In this document: one piece after another, positions 46,201-56,660 of the stretch
How the letters are laid out: each line of letters begins with the position of its first letter
How positions within the stretch are numbered: the stretch's first letter is position 1
NCBI GenBank assembly: GCA_037953625.1
Contig: CM075653.1
Span: forward strand, 97,939,639-98,003,638
Direction: 5' to 3'
DNA: 64,000 bases
Origin: Crotalaria pallida
Lineage: Eukaryota; Streptophyta; Magnoliopsida; Fabales; Fabaceae
Notes under the pieces: generated by a model
Databases searched by the model: none
The model's input: only the letters and a program-made list of their open reading frames with translations
Told to the model about the DNA's origin: nothing
Made by a program: the position numbers and the translations under genes

Positions 46201-49200
46201 TTTCACTTTTATAAAGCAGGAAAGCCCTTTTGCATATTTGAAGTTATAGAATAATAGAGATTGAGAATAGTAATCTTGTGTGTCTAGAGTAGACAACACA
46301 TATGATATTTATAGATGTAAAAATGATTACAATTAGGTAATACATTAATAGGTAATCAATCTATGATATAGCTAATCAATCTATGATATAGTCCTGATTT
46401 ACTAAATATACACATGTGATAAATATGTTATTTTCTACACTCCCCCTCAAGCTGGAGCATACAAATCATATGCACCAAGCTTGTTACATATATATTCAAT
46501 TCTGGACCCTTTGAGAGATTTGGTGAGCATGTCAGCAAGTTGATCACTGGAACAAACAAAGTCAGTTGAAATTTCGCCTGCAAGGACTTTTTCTCGAACA
46601 GAGTGACAGTCGATCTCTATGTGCTTGGTTCTCTCATGAAAGACTGGATTAGAGGCAATGTGGAGAGCAGCCTGGTTATCACAAATCAACTTCATCTCCT
46701 TGACATCTCCTATCTTGAGTTGGAGAAGTAATTGTCGAAGCCATGTTAATTCACTAGTTGTGATTGCCATGGCACGGTATTCAGCCTCTGCACTGGATCG
46801 GGCTACGACTCTCTGTTTCTTACTTCGCCATGAGATTAAGTTCCCTCCTATAAGAACACAATAGCCCGATGTGGATCTTCTATCAAATGGAGATCCTGCC
46901 CAATCAGCATCTGAATAGCTCACAATCTTAGTATTGCCTTTATCCGCATAAACTAGCCCTTTACCAGGTGCATTTTTAATGTACCTAAGGATACGGATTA
47001 CAGCGGCCCAATGAGCATCACAAGGGGTAGTCATGAATTGACTTACAACACTTACAGCAAAGGTAATATCAGGCCTGGTTACTGTAAGGTAATTTAGTCT
47101 GCCCACTAAGCGTCGGTATTGGCTCGGGTCTTGCAATGGCTCCCCCTGACCCGGGACCAACTTAACATTGGGATCCATAGGAGTATCACAAGGTTTGCAC
47201 TCGATCATGCCTGTTTCAGCGAGAATGTCCAAAGCATATTTGCGTTGATTAAGAACAATGCCAGAAGCAGAGTGAGCAACCTCAATACCTAAGAAATATT
47301 TAAGAGGACCCATGTCTTTAGTTTGAAATTGACTAGAAAGATGCTGTTTGAGACGAAGAATGCCAGTATGATCACTTCCTGTGATAATGATGTCATCAAC
47401 ATACACTACCAGAAAAATGCTAGCTGTAGGGGATGAATGAAGAAAGAATACAGAATGATCAGCAGCACATCTCGTCATGCCAAAATGTTGGAGAGCTGAA
47501 CTGAATCGGCTAAACCAAGCACGGGGAGATTGTTTTAGCCCATAGATGGAACGGCGAAGGCGACAGACGAAGTTAGGAGAATCCTTGACAATGAATCCTG
47601 GAGGCTGATCCATGTAGACTTCTTTGTCCAACTCACCATGTAAAAAGGCATTTTTGATGTCAAGCTGATGAAGAGGCCAATGGTGGATAGCAGCAAGGGC
47701 AAGAAGCAGCCTGACCGAGGTGAGTTTGGCCACTGGAGAGAAAGTGTCATCATAGTCCAAGCCAAATATTTGGGTGTAGCCTTTAGCCACAAGACGAGCC
47801 TTCAACCTATCAATGCTCCCATCAGGTCCAACCTTTACAGTATAAACCCATCTACAACCAACAGTGGTCTTCCCCGGAGGTAAAGGAACAAGGTCCCAAG
47901 TGCCATTAGTGTGCATGGCTGCTATCTCATCAATCATAGCTTCCCGCCATCCTGGATGAGAGAAGGCCTCCCCTGGAGTCTTAGGAATAGATACAGAATC
48001 CAAAGAGGAAACAAAAACATAATATTTGGAAGATAATCGATGAGAAGAGAGGGCACAAGTATATATAGGATTAGAGTTACGAGTGGACCTGGAGCCTTTA
48101 CGTAAGGCAATTGGAAGTTCGGAGTCAGGCGGCGGAGCTGGAGAGACCGATGGAGTGGGTGATGAGTCCGGGGAATCACAAGTATCAATGGGAGGTTGTT
48201 CAGTTTGTATCGGTTGTGGTGCCTGTGAAGGACGAGGGCGTCGATGATAAGTGAGGAATGGCGGAATGGTGACAGGCATAGGAGCAATTGGTGAGGATGG
48301 ACTTTGCTCTGGAAACAAGAAGCCATCTGGTGAAGAATCAGAGGATGGGAAGAAGGAGCGAGTCTCAAAGAACGTGACATCGGCAGATGTAATGTAGCGC
48401 TGCAAGGTAGGAGAGTAGCACCGATAGCCTTTCTGCAATCGGGAGTACCCCAGGAATAGACATTTGAGAGATTTAGCAGCCAACTTGTCTTTGCCAGGGG
48501 TGAGATCATGTACAAAACACGTGCATCCGAAGACTCTAAGTGGTAGAGAGTATAGATGTTGCTTGGGAAACAACAAGGAGTGAGGTATCTGGTTGTTGAG
48601 CACACTAGAGGGCATGCGGTTGATCAAATAGCATGAAGTTATGATAGCATCACCCCAAAAACGAAGTGGAACATGATTATGATGAAGCAGTGTCCGAGCT
48701 GTTTCTACTAAGTGACGATTCTTGCGCTCTGCAACACCATTTTGTTGAGGTGTGTGCGGGCAAGAGGATTGATGAAGAATCCCCTGCGAGTGCAAAAAAA
48801 CCTGAAATGGAGCAGACATGTATTCACGAGCATTATCACTGCGAAGAATCTTTATCGATAATCCAAACTGGGTGCGAATCTCCGAATAGAAACGTTGAAA
48901 AATAGACAAAAGTTCACTTCTATTCTTGATTAAAAATAACCAAGTACATCGAGAATAATCGTCAATGAATGTGACAAAATAACGATACCCCAAAGTAGAA
49001 GTAACACGACTCGGACCCCAAATATCAGAATGTACTAAAGCAAAGGGAGACGCAGCTCTCTCATTTATTCTATCAGGAAATGTGCTTCTAGTATGCTTTC
49101 CTAACTGACATGACTCACATTCAAGCGAAGATGCTTGCAAACTGGGAACCATAAGTCGAAGTTTCTGAAAACTGGGATGGCCTAGCCGCTGATGAAGGAT

Positions 49201-50856
49201 ATCGGGTGATTTCAACGCAATACTCGCGGTTGGTGAGGCTAGGTGATACAACCCCCGGGACTCATGACCTGCTCCAATCATCTGTCCAGTCCGTCGATCC
49301 TGAATCAAAACAGAGTTGTCAGCAAATATGACAGAATAAGGTAGTGTACGAGTAAGTTTGCTAATAGAGACGAGATTAAAAGGGCAGCCAGGAACATAAA
49401 GCACAGAATCCAAAGATAGTGAGGGAAGGGGATTGGTATGACCAATGCCCTTAACTCTAGTTTGGGAACCATCCGCGAGAGTAACAGAAGGTAAGTTATC
49501 CATATAGGACAATGAAGTGAACAAAGATTTGTTACCAGACATATGATCGGATGCACCGGAATCAAGAATCCATGGGCCAAGAGAGGAAGACTGAGAGACA
49601 AAAGCTGCAGGATTACCCGTATGAGCAACTGAAGCCACTGGCATAGAGGATTGCATGGCAGCTTTGAGTTGAATATATTCATTGTACTCGGTAGCTGAAA
49701 CTTTGACCCCCTCTGGTGGAATAGGAGTGCTGGTCTGCGCTATATGAGCTGTCTGGTGCTGTTGGCGAGCCTTAGTGCGACATTCTGTCTCAACATGACC
49801 ATACCGGTGGCAATAGGTGCAGCGTGTACGAGGACGGTTGCCACCACGACCACCCCCTCGGCCCCCACGATGAGAGGAGTTAGTGACAAGTGCTGTAGAG
49901 TCCACAGAAACAGAGAGTGGCAAAGTAGTAGATTGAGAAAGGCGCAACAATTGTTCACTAACCGCATCATAAGAAGGTACGAAAGGGCTGGATAATATCT
50001 GATTGCGCACAGAATCAAGCTCAGGTGGAAGGCCAGCCAAGGCAAGAACCATATAAAACTTGCTACGCTGCTCCGTGTGTTTCTCTGCATTATCAGTGAA
50101 AGGCATAAGAGCTTCAAATTCAGCAACGAAACTATCAAGCTTACCCAGGTATGTTTCCATGTCCATGTCATCCTTCTTCATGTGAACGAGATTTGAAACA
50201 ACTGTGTAGAGACGATTAACATCATTGGAATACACCTTTTTAGCTTTGTTCCAAACCTCATAGCATGTCTGGAAGGCACGATATTGAACCTGCAGTTTGG
50301 CATCAAGGGAATACCACAAGACACCACATAAGGAGGCATCAATTTGTTTCCAACGAGCTTGGTCTTTGGAAGGTATATCTTGAGTTGGAGAAGTAATTGT
50401 CGAAGCCATGTTAATTCACTAGTTGTGATTGCCATGGCACGGTATTCAGCCTCTGCACTGGATCGGGCTACGACTCTCTGTTTCTTACTTCGCCATGAGA
50501 TTAAGTTCCCTCGCGTCCTTGCCCGGTGAACCAAAGCTGGACAGCGGCTGCCCAGGTGGCATAGTTGGCTGACCCAGTGAGTTTATCACAAGGAATGAGC
50601 GGGACGTTGGTAAAAGTGACTGTGGCAGCAGCGGAGGGATCAGAAGCCATGCTGAAAAGGGGCAGCGAACAGTGGGGATAAGGTCGACGGAGACTGCGGA
50701 GGGCGTCGGAAGTGTTGCCGGCAAATGGGTATGGCCGGATGTGGGTTCACGCGCTGGAAAGAGCACGCGCACTTGCTGGGCAGCAACAACGATGGCAGCA
50801 GCGACGGCTGTGCTGGGCTGCTGGGGCACACCGCGGAAGGAAGCGCGCGGTGATGG

Positions 50857-50901
<45 letters not shown>

Positions 50902-53900
50902 GGGTCGGCTGCACAACCTAGGATCGAACCCTATCTGATACCATATAGAATAATAGAGATTGAGAATAGTAATCTTGTGTGTCTAGAGTAGACAACACAT
51001 ATGATATTTATAGATGTAAAAATGATTACAATTAGGTAATACATTAATAGGTAATCAATCTATGATATAGCTAATCAATCTATGATATAGTCCTGATTTA
51101 CTAAATATACACATGTGATAAATATGTTATTTTCTACAGAAGTTAAGACTCTTTATCTCTCCCTCTTGTCTTTTTTCCCCCCCTCTGTTTAGAAGGATAA
51201 CTTATCCTCTCTTTAGCTGTAATCAGTAATCACAGTCAATTTTAGGCTCAACACTTACCAATTCATAACCTTGAATAGTTTGGTGAACTCTTAATAAAAC
51301 CAACACAGCCCATTTGGAAGTACCATTGCCAAAATAAATTTTATTCAAGATTTGCAATCAAACCTGATGCAGAAGATTCTGATGGGTAAGCACAACACCT
51401 TTTGGATTTCCAGTAGTTCCACTTGTGTATACCAGAGTAGCAATGTCATCAGATTTGATTGCTTCATACACATAGTGCTGCTCTGTTATTACAATAAAGT
51501 TGACAAGATAACAGAACCTTAGTACTGCTCTTATAGAACTTAGATGTACAAAACCATTTATATGCCTTCACTTAACAGCTAAAGCTTTCGAAGAAAGTCA
51601 CTTCATGACATAATATCAAATATTCCATGACAAAGTGGTCTAACACTCGATCCTCGCAACCCTAATCCCTTTAAAAAAAAAAGTTGATTTCAGCAAAAAG
51701 TAGAGGGCATATGCATTGTCCACCTTCAAGCCCAAAAGTGCTCTTGCGTAAGGGATGTTAGATATTAAAAACCATTTGTGCCTCTACTATCTTAAGTTGG
51801 TTCATGACATGCTCCTTTTATGATTAAGAACAGAATAACCAATATTTTGTCTCTTTAGCAAAATAAATAAAGCTGTTGTTTCGACTAAAGTCTAAAGCTC
51901 TTCAATGAACAAAAGGTTTGGACTCAAATGGTTCTTAGGTGTGTATATATGTGATCTGAATTTGTGGAGAAGTATCCAGGTGACTTACTGGCATCATGAG
52001 AATCAAACAATGAGCTGCGGCTCTCTCTTCCCAATTCTATGACTTCCATGAAAGTAAAGACTGGTGGCATCTCCTTGTTTCCTTCACTAACCAAGCTTGA
52101 CTTTTCTCCCCAAAGCAGAATAATGAATCTCATGGAAGCCTTTGAATAAAACGCTTTGGAAATCCGATTAAACATTTCGGGAGTGTCCACAGCTAGAGCA
52201 ACACTGAATGATAGTAGCAAAAGTCAGCAACATTCTATTGAGTCATCAATAAAGATTCGGCATTTAAAAATACGTTAAAATTAGTTAAAAAGAAGTTAGC
52301 AATTGAAATACAGAATCACAGTCAAAGAACATTTATGTGTAAACGTTCCTGCTTATTCATCGAACTGAAAACCACTCTATTGCAATCAGGACACTATGCT
52401 AGATATAACTGTTTGAATGGAAATCTTTAGCGAACCTTTCAGAGTGGCCATATATTTGCAGCAGCTCTTCAATTGATGACCTTGAGCCCCTTACCACGTT
52501 GATTGCTCCACTTGCCATCATACCTAGACTAAAAACATAGCATGGATGTGATTAAAAAAATAACCACTGATGTAGATAATTAAGCCTCAGAGAATGATAT
52601 TGGGAAGGGTTAATGGTACTTCCAATTACCTATTCACACTCCCCACCAACTTCTTTTTGTTTTGATTTTTGAACATTCCCAACCAACTTCTCTTTTTATA
52701 AACAAAACGATTAAAGCATATTAATTGAGCACTTAAGCAACTAATGAGAATATAAATGTAGTAAACCTGCCACTAGGCTCAGCCTAGATGGCGATATGAG
52801 AAACAGAGAATCATTTACACTCGATAAAACACAAAAGAATTTGCTTGCCATTTTCTTCAAAAGAAAAAAATATATAAAGAAAAACTAAGGTAGTAATAAC
52901 CTCTCAGACTAACACAACAGAAGCAACTTGGTAACCTCTTATTCCCATTTGTATATAGACTCAAGATCGATGCTAGTTAAACAAAAACACAAAGAAAAGT
53001 AACTTTTGGAAAATGGTGGTACCTTTTACAAAACATATCCATAAATTTCTTTCATAAATATATTGCAACATCTTATTATTTTGCCATTTAAAAAATGTTA
53101 AAACCACATGGTTTGTTTGATGTTTGTTTTCGGAAAATTTGTGCACAAGTTTTGCAACTAGAAAATCGCTAAACGCAGTAGATTGTGAGTGGATAAAAAA
53201 TTAAATTCTGATCATTCGTGCAATATAGTTATAAATAATATAATTCGCTAAGTTCTCAACACCTTGATCTGCTACAAGCCAGCGACATGAGTTATCTGCA
53301 AAAATCGCAAGCTTCTCATCGGGCCTAACTCCAATAATTCTCAAACCTTCAGCGAAGTTCAATATTGCATCCTCCAACTGAAATTTTTGGATGAAACCAA
53401 GTATAAGAAAAACATAGAAAATTATCGTCGCATACCACCTCACAACATTTCATAGGATAAATTTCACAAAATTCAACTTTGGAACCAAAAACATTCATCA
53501 TGTACTTCAAGCTCATAAGTTTTATAATAATTTGAAATTGATTAGCATTTCATCAATTCATTTTCAGATTAACACACAACATTCTTGTTAAAATCACATT
53601 ATTATTTTGAAGCATTTTACACACATAATTGGTCAAATCAAAGATTCAAAATGATCACTGACATATTGTGGAATAAGTTAATTAATGGTGTAAGAGTGTA
53701 TATTCTTAAACCAGTGTCAATCAATCCCCAATTATGTTATTGTGAGATTGTGTACATCTATCCTATGTGAGATACGACATATCCATGGACATTCTTCAAA
53801 GATTAATCTTCAGGTATATATATGCCCCCACCATCAGTATAGAATTCACCCATATTTCTTTTATTAAAAAGTAAAAAGTAAAAAAAAGATGTTGTCCAAA

Positions 53901-55418
53901 CCTTCATCACAAGAAATGGTTATTGCCTAATAAATAAACATACCTGTTTATATGTCATAGTAGTAGGAGGATCATGATATGGATCTACTAAGGCTACTTT
54001 ATCACCATACTTCTCTGAAGAAGATCTCCAAATGTCAGGAACTGCTTTCCACTCATCTGATGTTACAGCACCATTACCAGAAAGTAATGAACTTTCTAGA
54101 AAAGGGGAGCATCTTCTTATCTGCACTTTCTCTGTCTACATGTACAAGTTTGTGGTTGGAAGAAAGTCATAAGAATAAACAAAAAGATTGGTATTTAGCA
54201 ATTTCAACATGGTATATCTTAGGCACATGACTACCGATAGTGCTTATCACAGCTTTTTAGCAAATAAAGATTGGTACTAACTACTAATAACATGGTTGAA
54301 CAATAACCAAGAGAAGGCTAATACTTCCAACTACAACAAACAAAAACCATGGATGTTAGCTAGCGGTAGGAACGAAAACCAAACCTCAAAACAGATTTTT
54401 TTTTAAATTTTCGATGACTAAAAACAAAACAATCTTACCTTGGTGCACACAAAAAAAAAAAAAATCTTACTAAATAAACAAATACTCCCCCTCCGATCTC
54501 ATCTATAAGCAAAAAAAGACACTTCACTAATTGTCTTAAATACAAGCAAAAATTAATTAACTTTCTTTCCCAATACAATCATTCCTAAAATATCCTCATA
54601 ATGTGGTTGAGTCATTCAATCTTTGTTTCATTCCCAATGTAAATTTACTAAAGTAGTTTATTTTTTTATGAATTCGAGAAAATTAAATACACGTAGGTCT
54701 GAAGTTAATTATTTTTGCTTAAAAATGAGACCGGTCGTTTGTGATACTCTCTCCGTTTCTTATTATTTGTCATTTTTTAGAACTTTTTTGTTTTTTTAAT
54801 TTGTTCTTTTGATAATTTTAATAAGGCAATTTATCATGTTTATTCGTATTAAATAAGTCTTAATTTACGTAAGCACCGGAGAAAAATTAATAATTAAGAA
54901 AAAATATTTAATATATTAAAAATCTAAGCAATATTTATGGAAGCTTAGCATGCAAGCCTACATACAAGATTTTGACACTTTTTTTTTTAATTAAAAAAAT
55001 AAAATAAAAAAGCATAAAATACAAGTGTGACCATCTTATGTGTAGGTTTACTTGCAGGCCTCTCTAAGTAGGCCTTTAAATCATTTTTCTTCTTTAAAAC
55101 AGTACAAATAAATTGGAAGGGAAGGACCAGTGGTAAATAAGATGAACATCCAATCCAAGTGAGTATGTTACTTTGAGTAGCCAAAATCAATGATAGTATT
55201 AACATTTTGAGCCTAATATGCAGTTACGCCAAGATTGTTCCAACACAAATAAACTAACAGGGTAGGAATGAAAAAGTAAATTACTACACTACCTTGGATT
55301 GAGATTGGCAAAAGACACGAAAACGACGAGAAGAGAGTTGAAGGTTGTAAGGAGCAGCAAAGAAGAGAGGAGGCGCAGAAGAGAAGTTGGAGGAGGTTAA
55401 AGGAGGAATCGCCAACAT
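40237..55418 (-). CDS. AAE16: Plastidial acyl-activating enzyme / acyl-ACP synthetase (AAE15/AAE16-like), 18 exons
   Basis: Exons (minus strand): 55418-55293, 54135-53944, 53377-53263, 52523-52436, 52203-51989, 51482-51364, 45939-45790, 45699-45632, 45252-45147, 43870-43712, 42929-42876, 42778-42698, 42435-42298, 41945-41786, 41406-41327, 41208-41063, 40482-40425, 40329-40237. All introns are GT-AG. The exons sum to 2148 nt and join in frame to 715 residues plus TAA, matching the roughly 720-residue AAE15/16 proteins. The first 40 or so residues are Ser-rich, like a chloroplast transit peptide. Adenylation motifs: YTSGTTGNPKG (about 264-274), GYGLTETSP (about 473-481), GWLNTGD (about 550-556), GRAKDTIVLSTGENVEP, and the catalytic Lys in PTMKIRRD (about 696). 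The enzyme activates fatty acids with ATP, in plastids onto acyl carrier protein. Intron 6 (5.4 kb) holds a copia element in sense orientation. AAE15 is equally possible. Confidence 0.95.
40600..40894. mobile_element. GGTCCC-type MITE in AAE intron 16
   Basis: Ends TAATTGCACTTTTGGTCCCC (40600 on) and its inverted GGGGGACCCAAAACGCAATTA (to 40894) form terminal inverted repeats. Inside are repeats of GACGAATTTAGTCCCTC. The terminus is the same as the inner unit of the fold-back element at 33655-35098, so it may be a related non-autonomous element. It lies between exons 17 and 16 and leaves their splice sites intact. Confidence 0.65.
44774..44930 (-). repeat. Possible SINE in AAE intron 9
   Basis: On the minus strand a B-box-like GGGTTAGAATCAGAGTCTC lies upstream of ...GGATGTGGAAATACCTTGG and a poly(A) tail (T-run 44774-44792 on plus). 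This layout fits a tRNA-derived SINE. The A box and target duplications are not clear. Confidence 0.35.
46240..46244. other. Target site duplication GAAGT (left)
   Basis: GAAGT at 46240-46244 is repeated at 51139-51143 around the copia element in AAE intron 6. The empty site would read ..TTTGAAGTTAAG.. Confidence 0.9.
46245..46439 (-). repeat. 3' LTR of copia element
   Basis: 195 bp, ending (minus strand start) TGTAGAAAATAACATATTT. It contains a duplicated ATCAATCTATGATATAG. It is identical by eye to 50944-51138. Confidence 0.93.
46440..46453 (-). other. Polypurine tract of copia element
   Basis: The minus strand reads TTGAGGGGGAGTG directly before the 3' LTR. The pol stop codon at 46449-46447 lies within it. 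Confidence 0.85.
46447..50409 (-). CDS. Copia gag-pol polyprotein with rebuilt N-terminus
   Basis: An open frame of 1320 codons. In order: gag (CGVLWYSLDAKLQVQYRAF), CCHC knuckle (CTYCHRYGHVETEC), protease (WILDSGASDHMSG), integrase zinc region (HQRLGHPS..CESCQLGKHTRSTF), integrase core (VHSDIWGPS, FIDDYSR, LRSDNAREY, PQQNGVAERKN), RT (FLHGELDKEVYMDQPPGF, VVYVDDIIITG) and RNase H (SDADWAGSPFDRRSTSGYC, ARSSAEAEYRAMA, CDNQAALHIASNPVFHERTKH). The first roughly 8-11 residues (MASTITSPTQDI) are not gag: they come from an out-of-frame copy of the RNase H region (50376-50512). The normal gag start lies at 50649 and is cut off from this frame. Pol is intact, but Gag lacks its N-terminus. Confidence 0.93.
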   Translation of the reverse strand: MASTITSPTQDIPSKDQARWKQIDASLCGVLWYSLDAKLQVQYRAFQTCYEVWNKAKKVYSNDVNRLYTVVSNLVHMKKDDMDMETYLGKLDSFVAEFEALMPFTDNAEKHTEQRSKFYMVLALAGLPPELDSVRNQILSSPFVPSYDAVSEQLLRLSQSTTLPLSVSVDSTALVTNSSHRGGRGGGRGGNRPRTRCTYCHRYGHVETECRTKARQQHQTAHIAQTSTPIPPEGVKVSATEYNEYIQLKAAMQSSMPVASVAHTGNPAAFVSQSSSLGPWILDSGASDHMSGNKSLFTSLSYMDNLPSVTLADGSQTRVKGIGHTNPLPSLSLDSVLYVPGCPFNLVSISKLTRTLPYSVIFADNSVLIQDRRTGQMIGAGHESRGLYHLASPTASIALKSPDILHQRLGHPSFQKLRLMVPSLQASSLECESCQLGKHTRSTFPDRINERAASPFALVHSDIWGPSRVTSTLGYRYFVTFIDDYSRCTWLFLIKNRSELLSIFQRFYSEIRTQFGLSIKILRSDNAREYMSAPFQVFLHSQGILHQSSCPHTPQQNGVAERKNRHLVETARTLLHHNHVPLRFWGDAIITSCYLINRMPSSVLNNQIPHSLLFPKQHLYSLPLRVFGCTCFVHDLTPGKDKLAAKSLKCLFLGYSRLQKGYRCYSPTLQRYITSADVTFFETRSFFPSSDSSPDGFLFPEQSPSSPIAPMPVTIPPFLTYHRRPRPSQAPQPIQTEQPPIDTCDSPDSSPTPSVSPAPPPDSELPIALRKGSRSTRNSNPIYTCALSSHRLSSKYYVFVSSLDSVSIPKTPGEAFSHPGWREAMIDEIAAMHTNGTWDLVPLPPGKTTVGCRWVYTVKVGPDGSIDRLKARLVAKGYTQIFGLDYDDTFSPVAKLTSVRLLLALAAIHHWPLHQLDIKNAFLHGELDKEVYMDQPPGFIVKDSPNFVCRLRRSIYGLKQSPRAWFSRFSSALQHFGMTRCAADHSVFFLHSSPTASIFLVVYVDDIIITGSDHTGILRLKQHLSSQFQTKDMGPLKYFLGIEVAHSASGIVLNQRKYALDILAETGMIECKPCDTPMDPNVKLVPGQGEPLQDPSQYRRLVGRLNYLTVTRPDITFAVSVVSQFMTTPCDAHWAAVIRILRYIKNAPGKGLVYADKGNTKIVSYSDADWAGSPFDRRSTSGYCVLIGGNLISWRSKKQRVVARSSAEAEYRAMAITTSELTWLRQLLLQLKIGDVKEMKLICDNQAALHIASNPVFHERTKHIEIDCHSVREKVLAGEISTDFVCSSDQLADMLTKSLKGSRIEYICNKLGAYDLYAPA
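46711..46847 (-). repeat. RNase H segment, source copy of 137-bp duplication
   Basis: This segment encodes NLISWRSKKQRVV...LTWLRQLLLQLKI in pol and is present a second time, apparently identical, at 50376-50512. Confidence 0.9.
50376..50512 (-). repeat. RNase H segment, displaced copy inside gag
   Basis: Identical to 46711-46847 and in the same orientation. It lies between gag residues ..FTGQGR (upstream) and IPSKDQ.. (downstream), replacing a short gag stretch. In the frame used by the downstream gag it supplies an ATG at 50409. Confidence 0.9.
50513..50649 (-). pseudogene. Severed 5' end of copia gag
   Basis: ATG at 50649-50647 opens MASDPSAAATVTFTN, then PLIPCDKLTGSANYATW and VQLWFTGQGR, a typical copia gag start. 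It runs into the displaced RNase H copy and a stop two codons later. The rest of gag continues in a different frame from 50375. Confidence 0.85.
50859..50895. repeat. 37-nt T tract (A tract in copia leader)
   Basis: An uninterrupted run of T on the plus strand, which is A in the element RNA. It lies between the PBS and gag. Confidence 0.85.
50928..50943 (-). other. Copia primer binding site
   Basis: The minus strand reads TGGTATCAGATAGGG directly after the LTR. The first ten bases match the initiator tRNA-Met complement. Confidence 0.88.
50944..51138 (-). repeat. 5' LTR of copia element
   Basis: 195 bp, identical by eye to 46245-46439. GAAGT follows at 51139-51143. Confidence 0.93.
54485..54735. 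mobile_element. Stowaway-like MITE remnant in AAE intron 1
   Basis: TA followed by CTCCCCCTCCGATCTCATCT and, at the other end, inverted TTTTTGCTTAAAAATGAGACCGG. The outer part of the right end is degraded. A second Stowaway-like start (TACTCTCTCCGTTTCTTATT) begins at about 54744. Confidence 0.5.
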
Positions 55419-55592
55419 TTGAACAAGATTTCGCAGATAGAAGAAAAAAAGAAGAAGGAAGAAGGAAGAAGAGAGATGAAGCACGTTACGGTCAGAGATA
55501 ATATAATATGGTAGTTGTAGTCAGCTCTTCCAATTTTTTTTTTTTTTTTTTTTTTGTAGTCTCAACAAAGGGAGTAGTAATTCTGTGTTTTA

Positions 55593-55796
55593 GGCTATGT
55601 TTGGATGGGAGAGAGCGAAGGGGATGAAAAGAGATGGAAAGGGAAAAAATGTTGTTGTGTTAATTCAATGGAATGGAATTTTTCCATTCAATATACCTAT
55701 AATCTTTACCCTCCAAATTGGAGGTATCCAAGGAGAAGAAAAGGAATGGAAACCATTCCTTTCCATTCCACCCCTTAAAAACACCCAAACATACCC
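55593..55796. mobile_element. Tourist-like (PIF/Harbinger) MITE
   Basis: 204 bp with termini GGCTATGTTTGGATGGG and inverted ..CACCCAAACATACCC, flanked by TTA duplications (55590-55592 and 55797-55799). It lies 170 bp upstream of the AAE start codon, so it sits in or near its promoter. Confidence 0.75.
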
Positions 55797-55865
55797 TTAA
55801 GTCGTTGTTATTCCAAACATATTTATAAAAAGTCAACAAAATGTTTAATGATGGAATAATAGAAT

Positions 55866-56145
55866 GCTCCCTTCAGCTTAAAATATAAACAAGTCCAACT
55901 ATTTTTATACTGCTAGTTAATTATATTTAATTTTCTCAAATTTATAAAAAATCGAGGTATTTTAGGAAAGTAGTATTTGGAATGAAACGAAAATTAAATG
56001 AGAAAAAAAAAATTTAAGTATATTTTAAGAAAGTAGCATTGAGAATGAAATAAAATTTAAGAAGATTAGTTATTTTGCTTATATTTTAAACCAATTGAAA
56101 TGTGTTTTTTGTTTCTTATATTTCAAGCCAGAGAGAGTACTGATA
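55866..56145. mobile_element. Stowaway-like MITE
   Basis: Starts GCTCCCTTCAGCTTAAAATA and ends inverted TATTTCAAGCCAGAGAGAGTA, typical of Stowaway/Tc1-mariner-derived MITEs. The interior is AT-rich. Confidence 0.55.
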
Positions 56146-56535
56146 TATAGTCTTTATTGTATAATAATTAAAAAACTAATTTCATATTTATTAAAGAAGA
56201 TAATTGAGTGTATTTAATTTCTTTAATTGATTAAAAAAAATAGAGTTATTGGCATGGGGTGTTATCCCATGTATATCAAATCTGACTTGTTGATATATGA
56301 CGATGGTGACGAGACCTTAATTAGAGGACCCTATCAGTCAAAATAAGGAATTTAGGTATGTGTTTACATGGAAGGTTAGTTGTCATACCTTGCATTTTAC
56401 TTGTCTTTATAGGCGTAGTGACGATAATGGGATGTCAAGACCGATTTAATGAATTTCATAGTGACCGCTATCAGTTAATAAATGATTGTTACATCTTTTT
56501 AGCGAAAAGTTGTGCCAACCGAATTTATCACGACA

Positions 56536-56660
56536 AGTGCGTATAGCTCACATAGTCATAAATCAAGTCTTAAGGCTTGAGAGTTAGAAGTCCCGAGTTT
56601 GACTTTGGGCGCCACCATTTAGTTGATTTAATTTCCCTTCCCCTATCCTCTTAAAAAAAT
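56536..56660 (+). repeat. Possible SINE fragment
   Basis: A tRNA-like A box (GTATAGCTCACATAGTC) lies about 50 bp before a B-box-like CCGAGTTTGACTTTGGGC, followed by T/A-rich DNA. No clear target duplication. Confidence 0.35.

Larger units (their letters stand above)
46245..51138 (-). mobile_element. Very young Ty1/copia element in AAE intron 6
   Basis: The element is 4894 bp with GAAGT duplications. The two 195-bp LTRs (46245-46439 and 50944-51138) look identical base for base. On the minus strand the 5' LTR is followed directly by a PBS, a leader with a 37-nt A tract, gag and pol in one main frame, and a PPT. The LTR starts TGTAGAAAAT and ends TCTATA, so the 3' terminus is TA rather than CA. 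Short LTRs and size fit an Ale/Retrofit-type lineage (tentative). It lies in the same direction as the host gene. Confidence 0.95.

Noticed and set aside
47934..48605. 223-codon frame overlapping copia pol
   Set aside because: Alternate-frame shadow of integrase/RT region with low-complexity composition.
50178..50534. 118-codon frame beginning in RNase H-like sequence
   Set aside because: Artefact of the displaced 137-bp RNase H copy running into gag in the wrong frame.
55284..55484. Longer N-terminus for the acyl-activating enzyme starting at 55484
   Set aside because: That start would be GTG; the first ATG in frame is at 55418 and gives a normal transit-peptide length.
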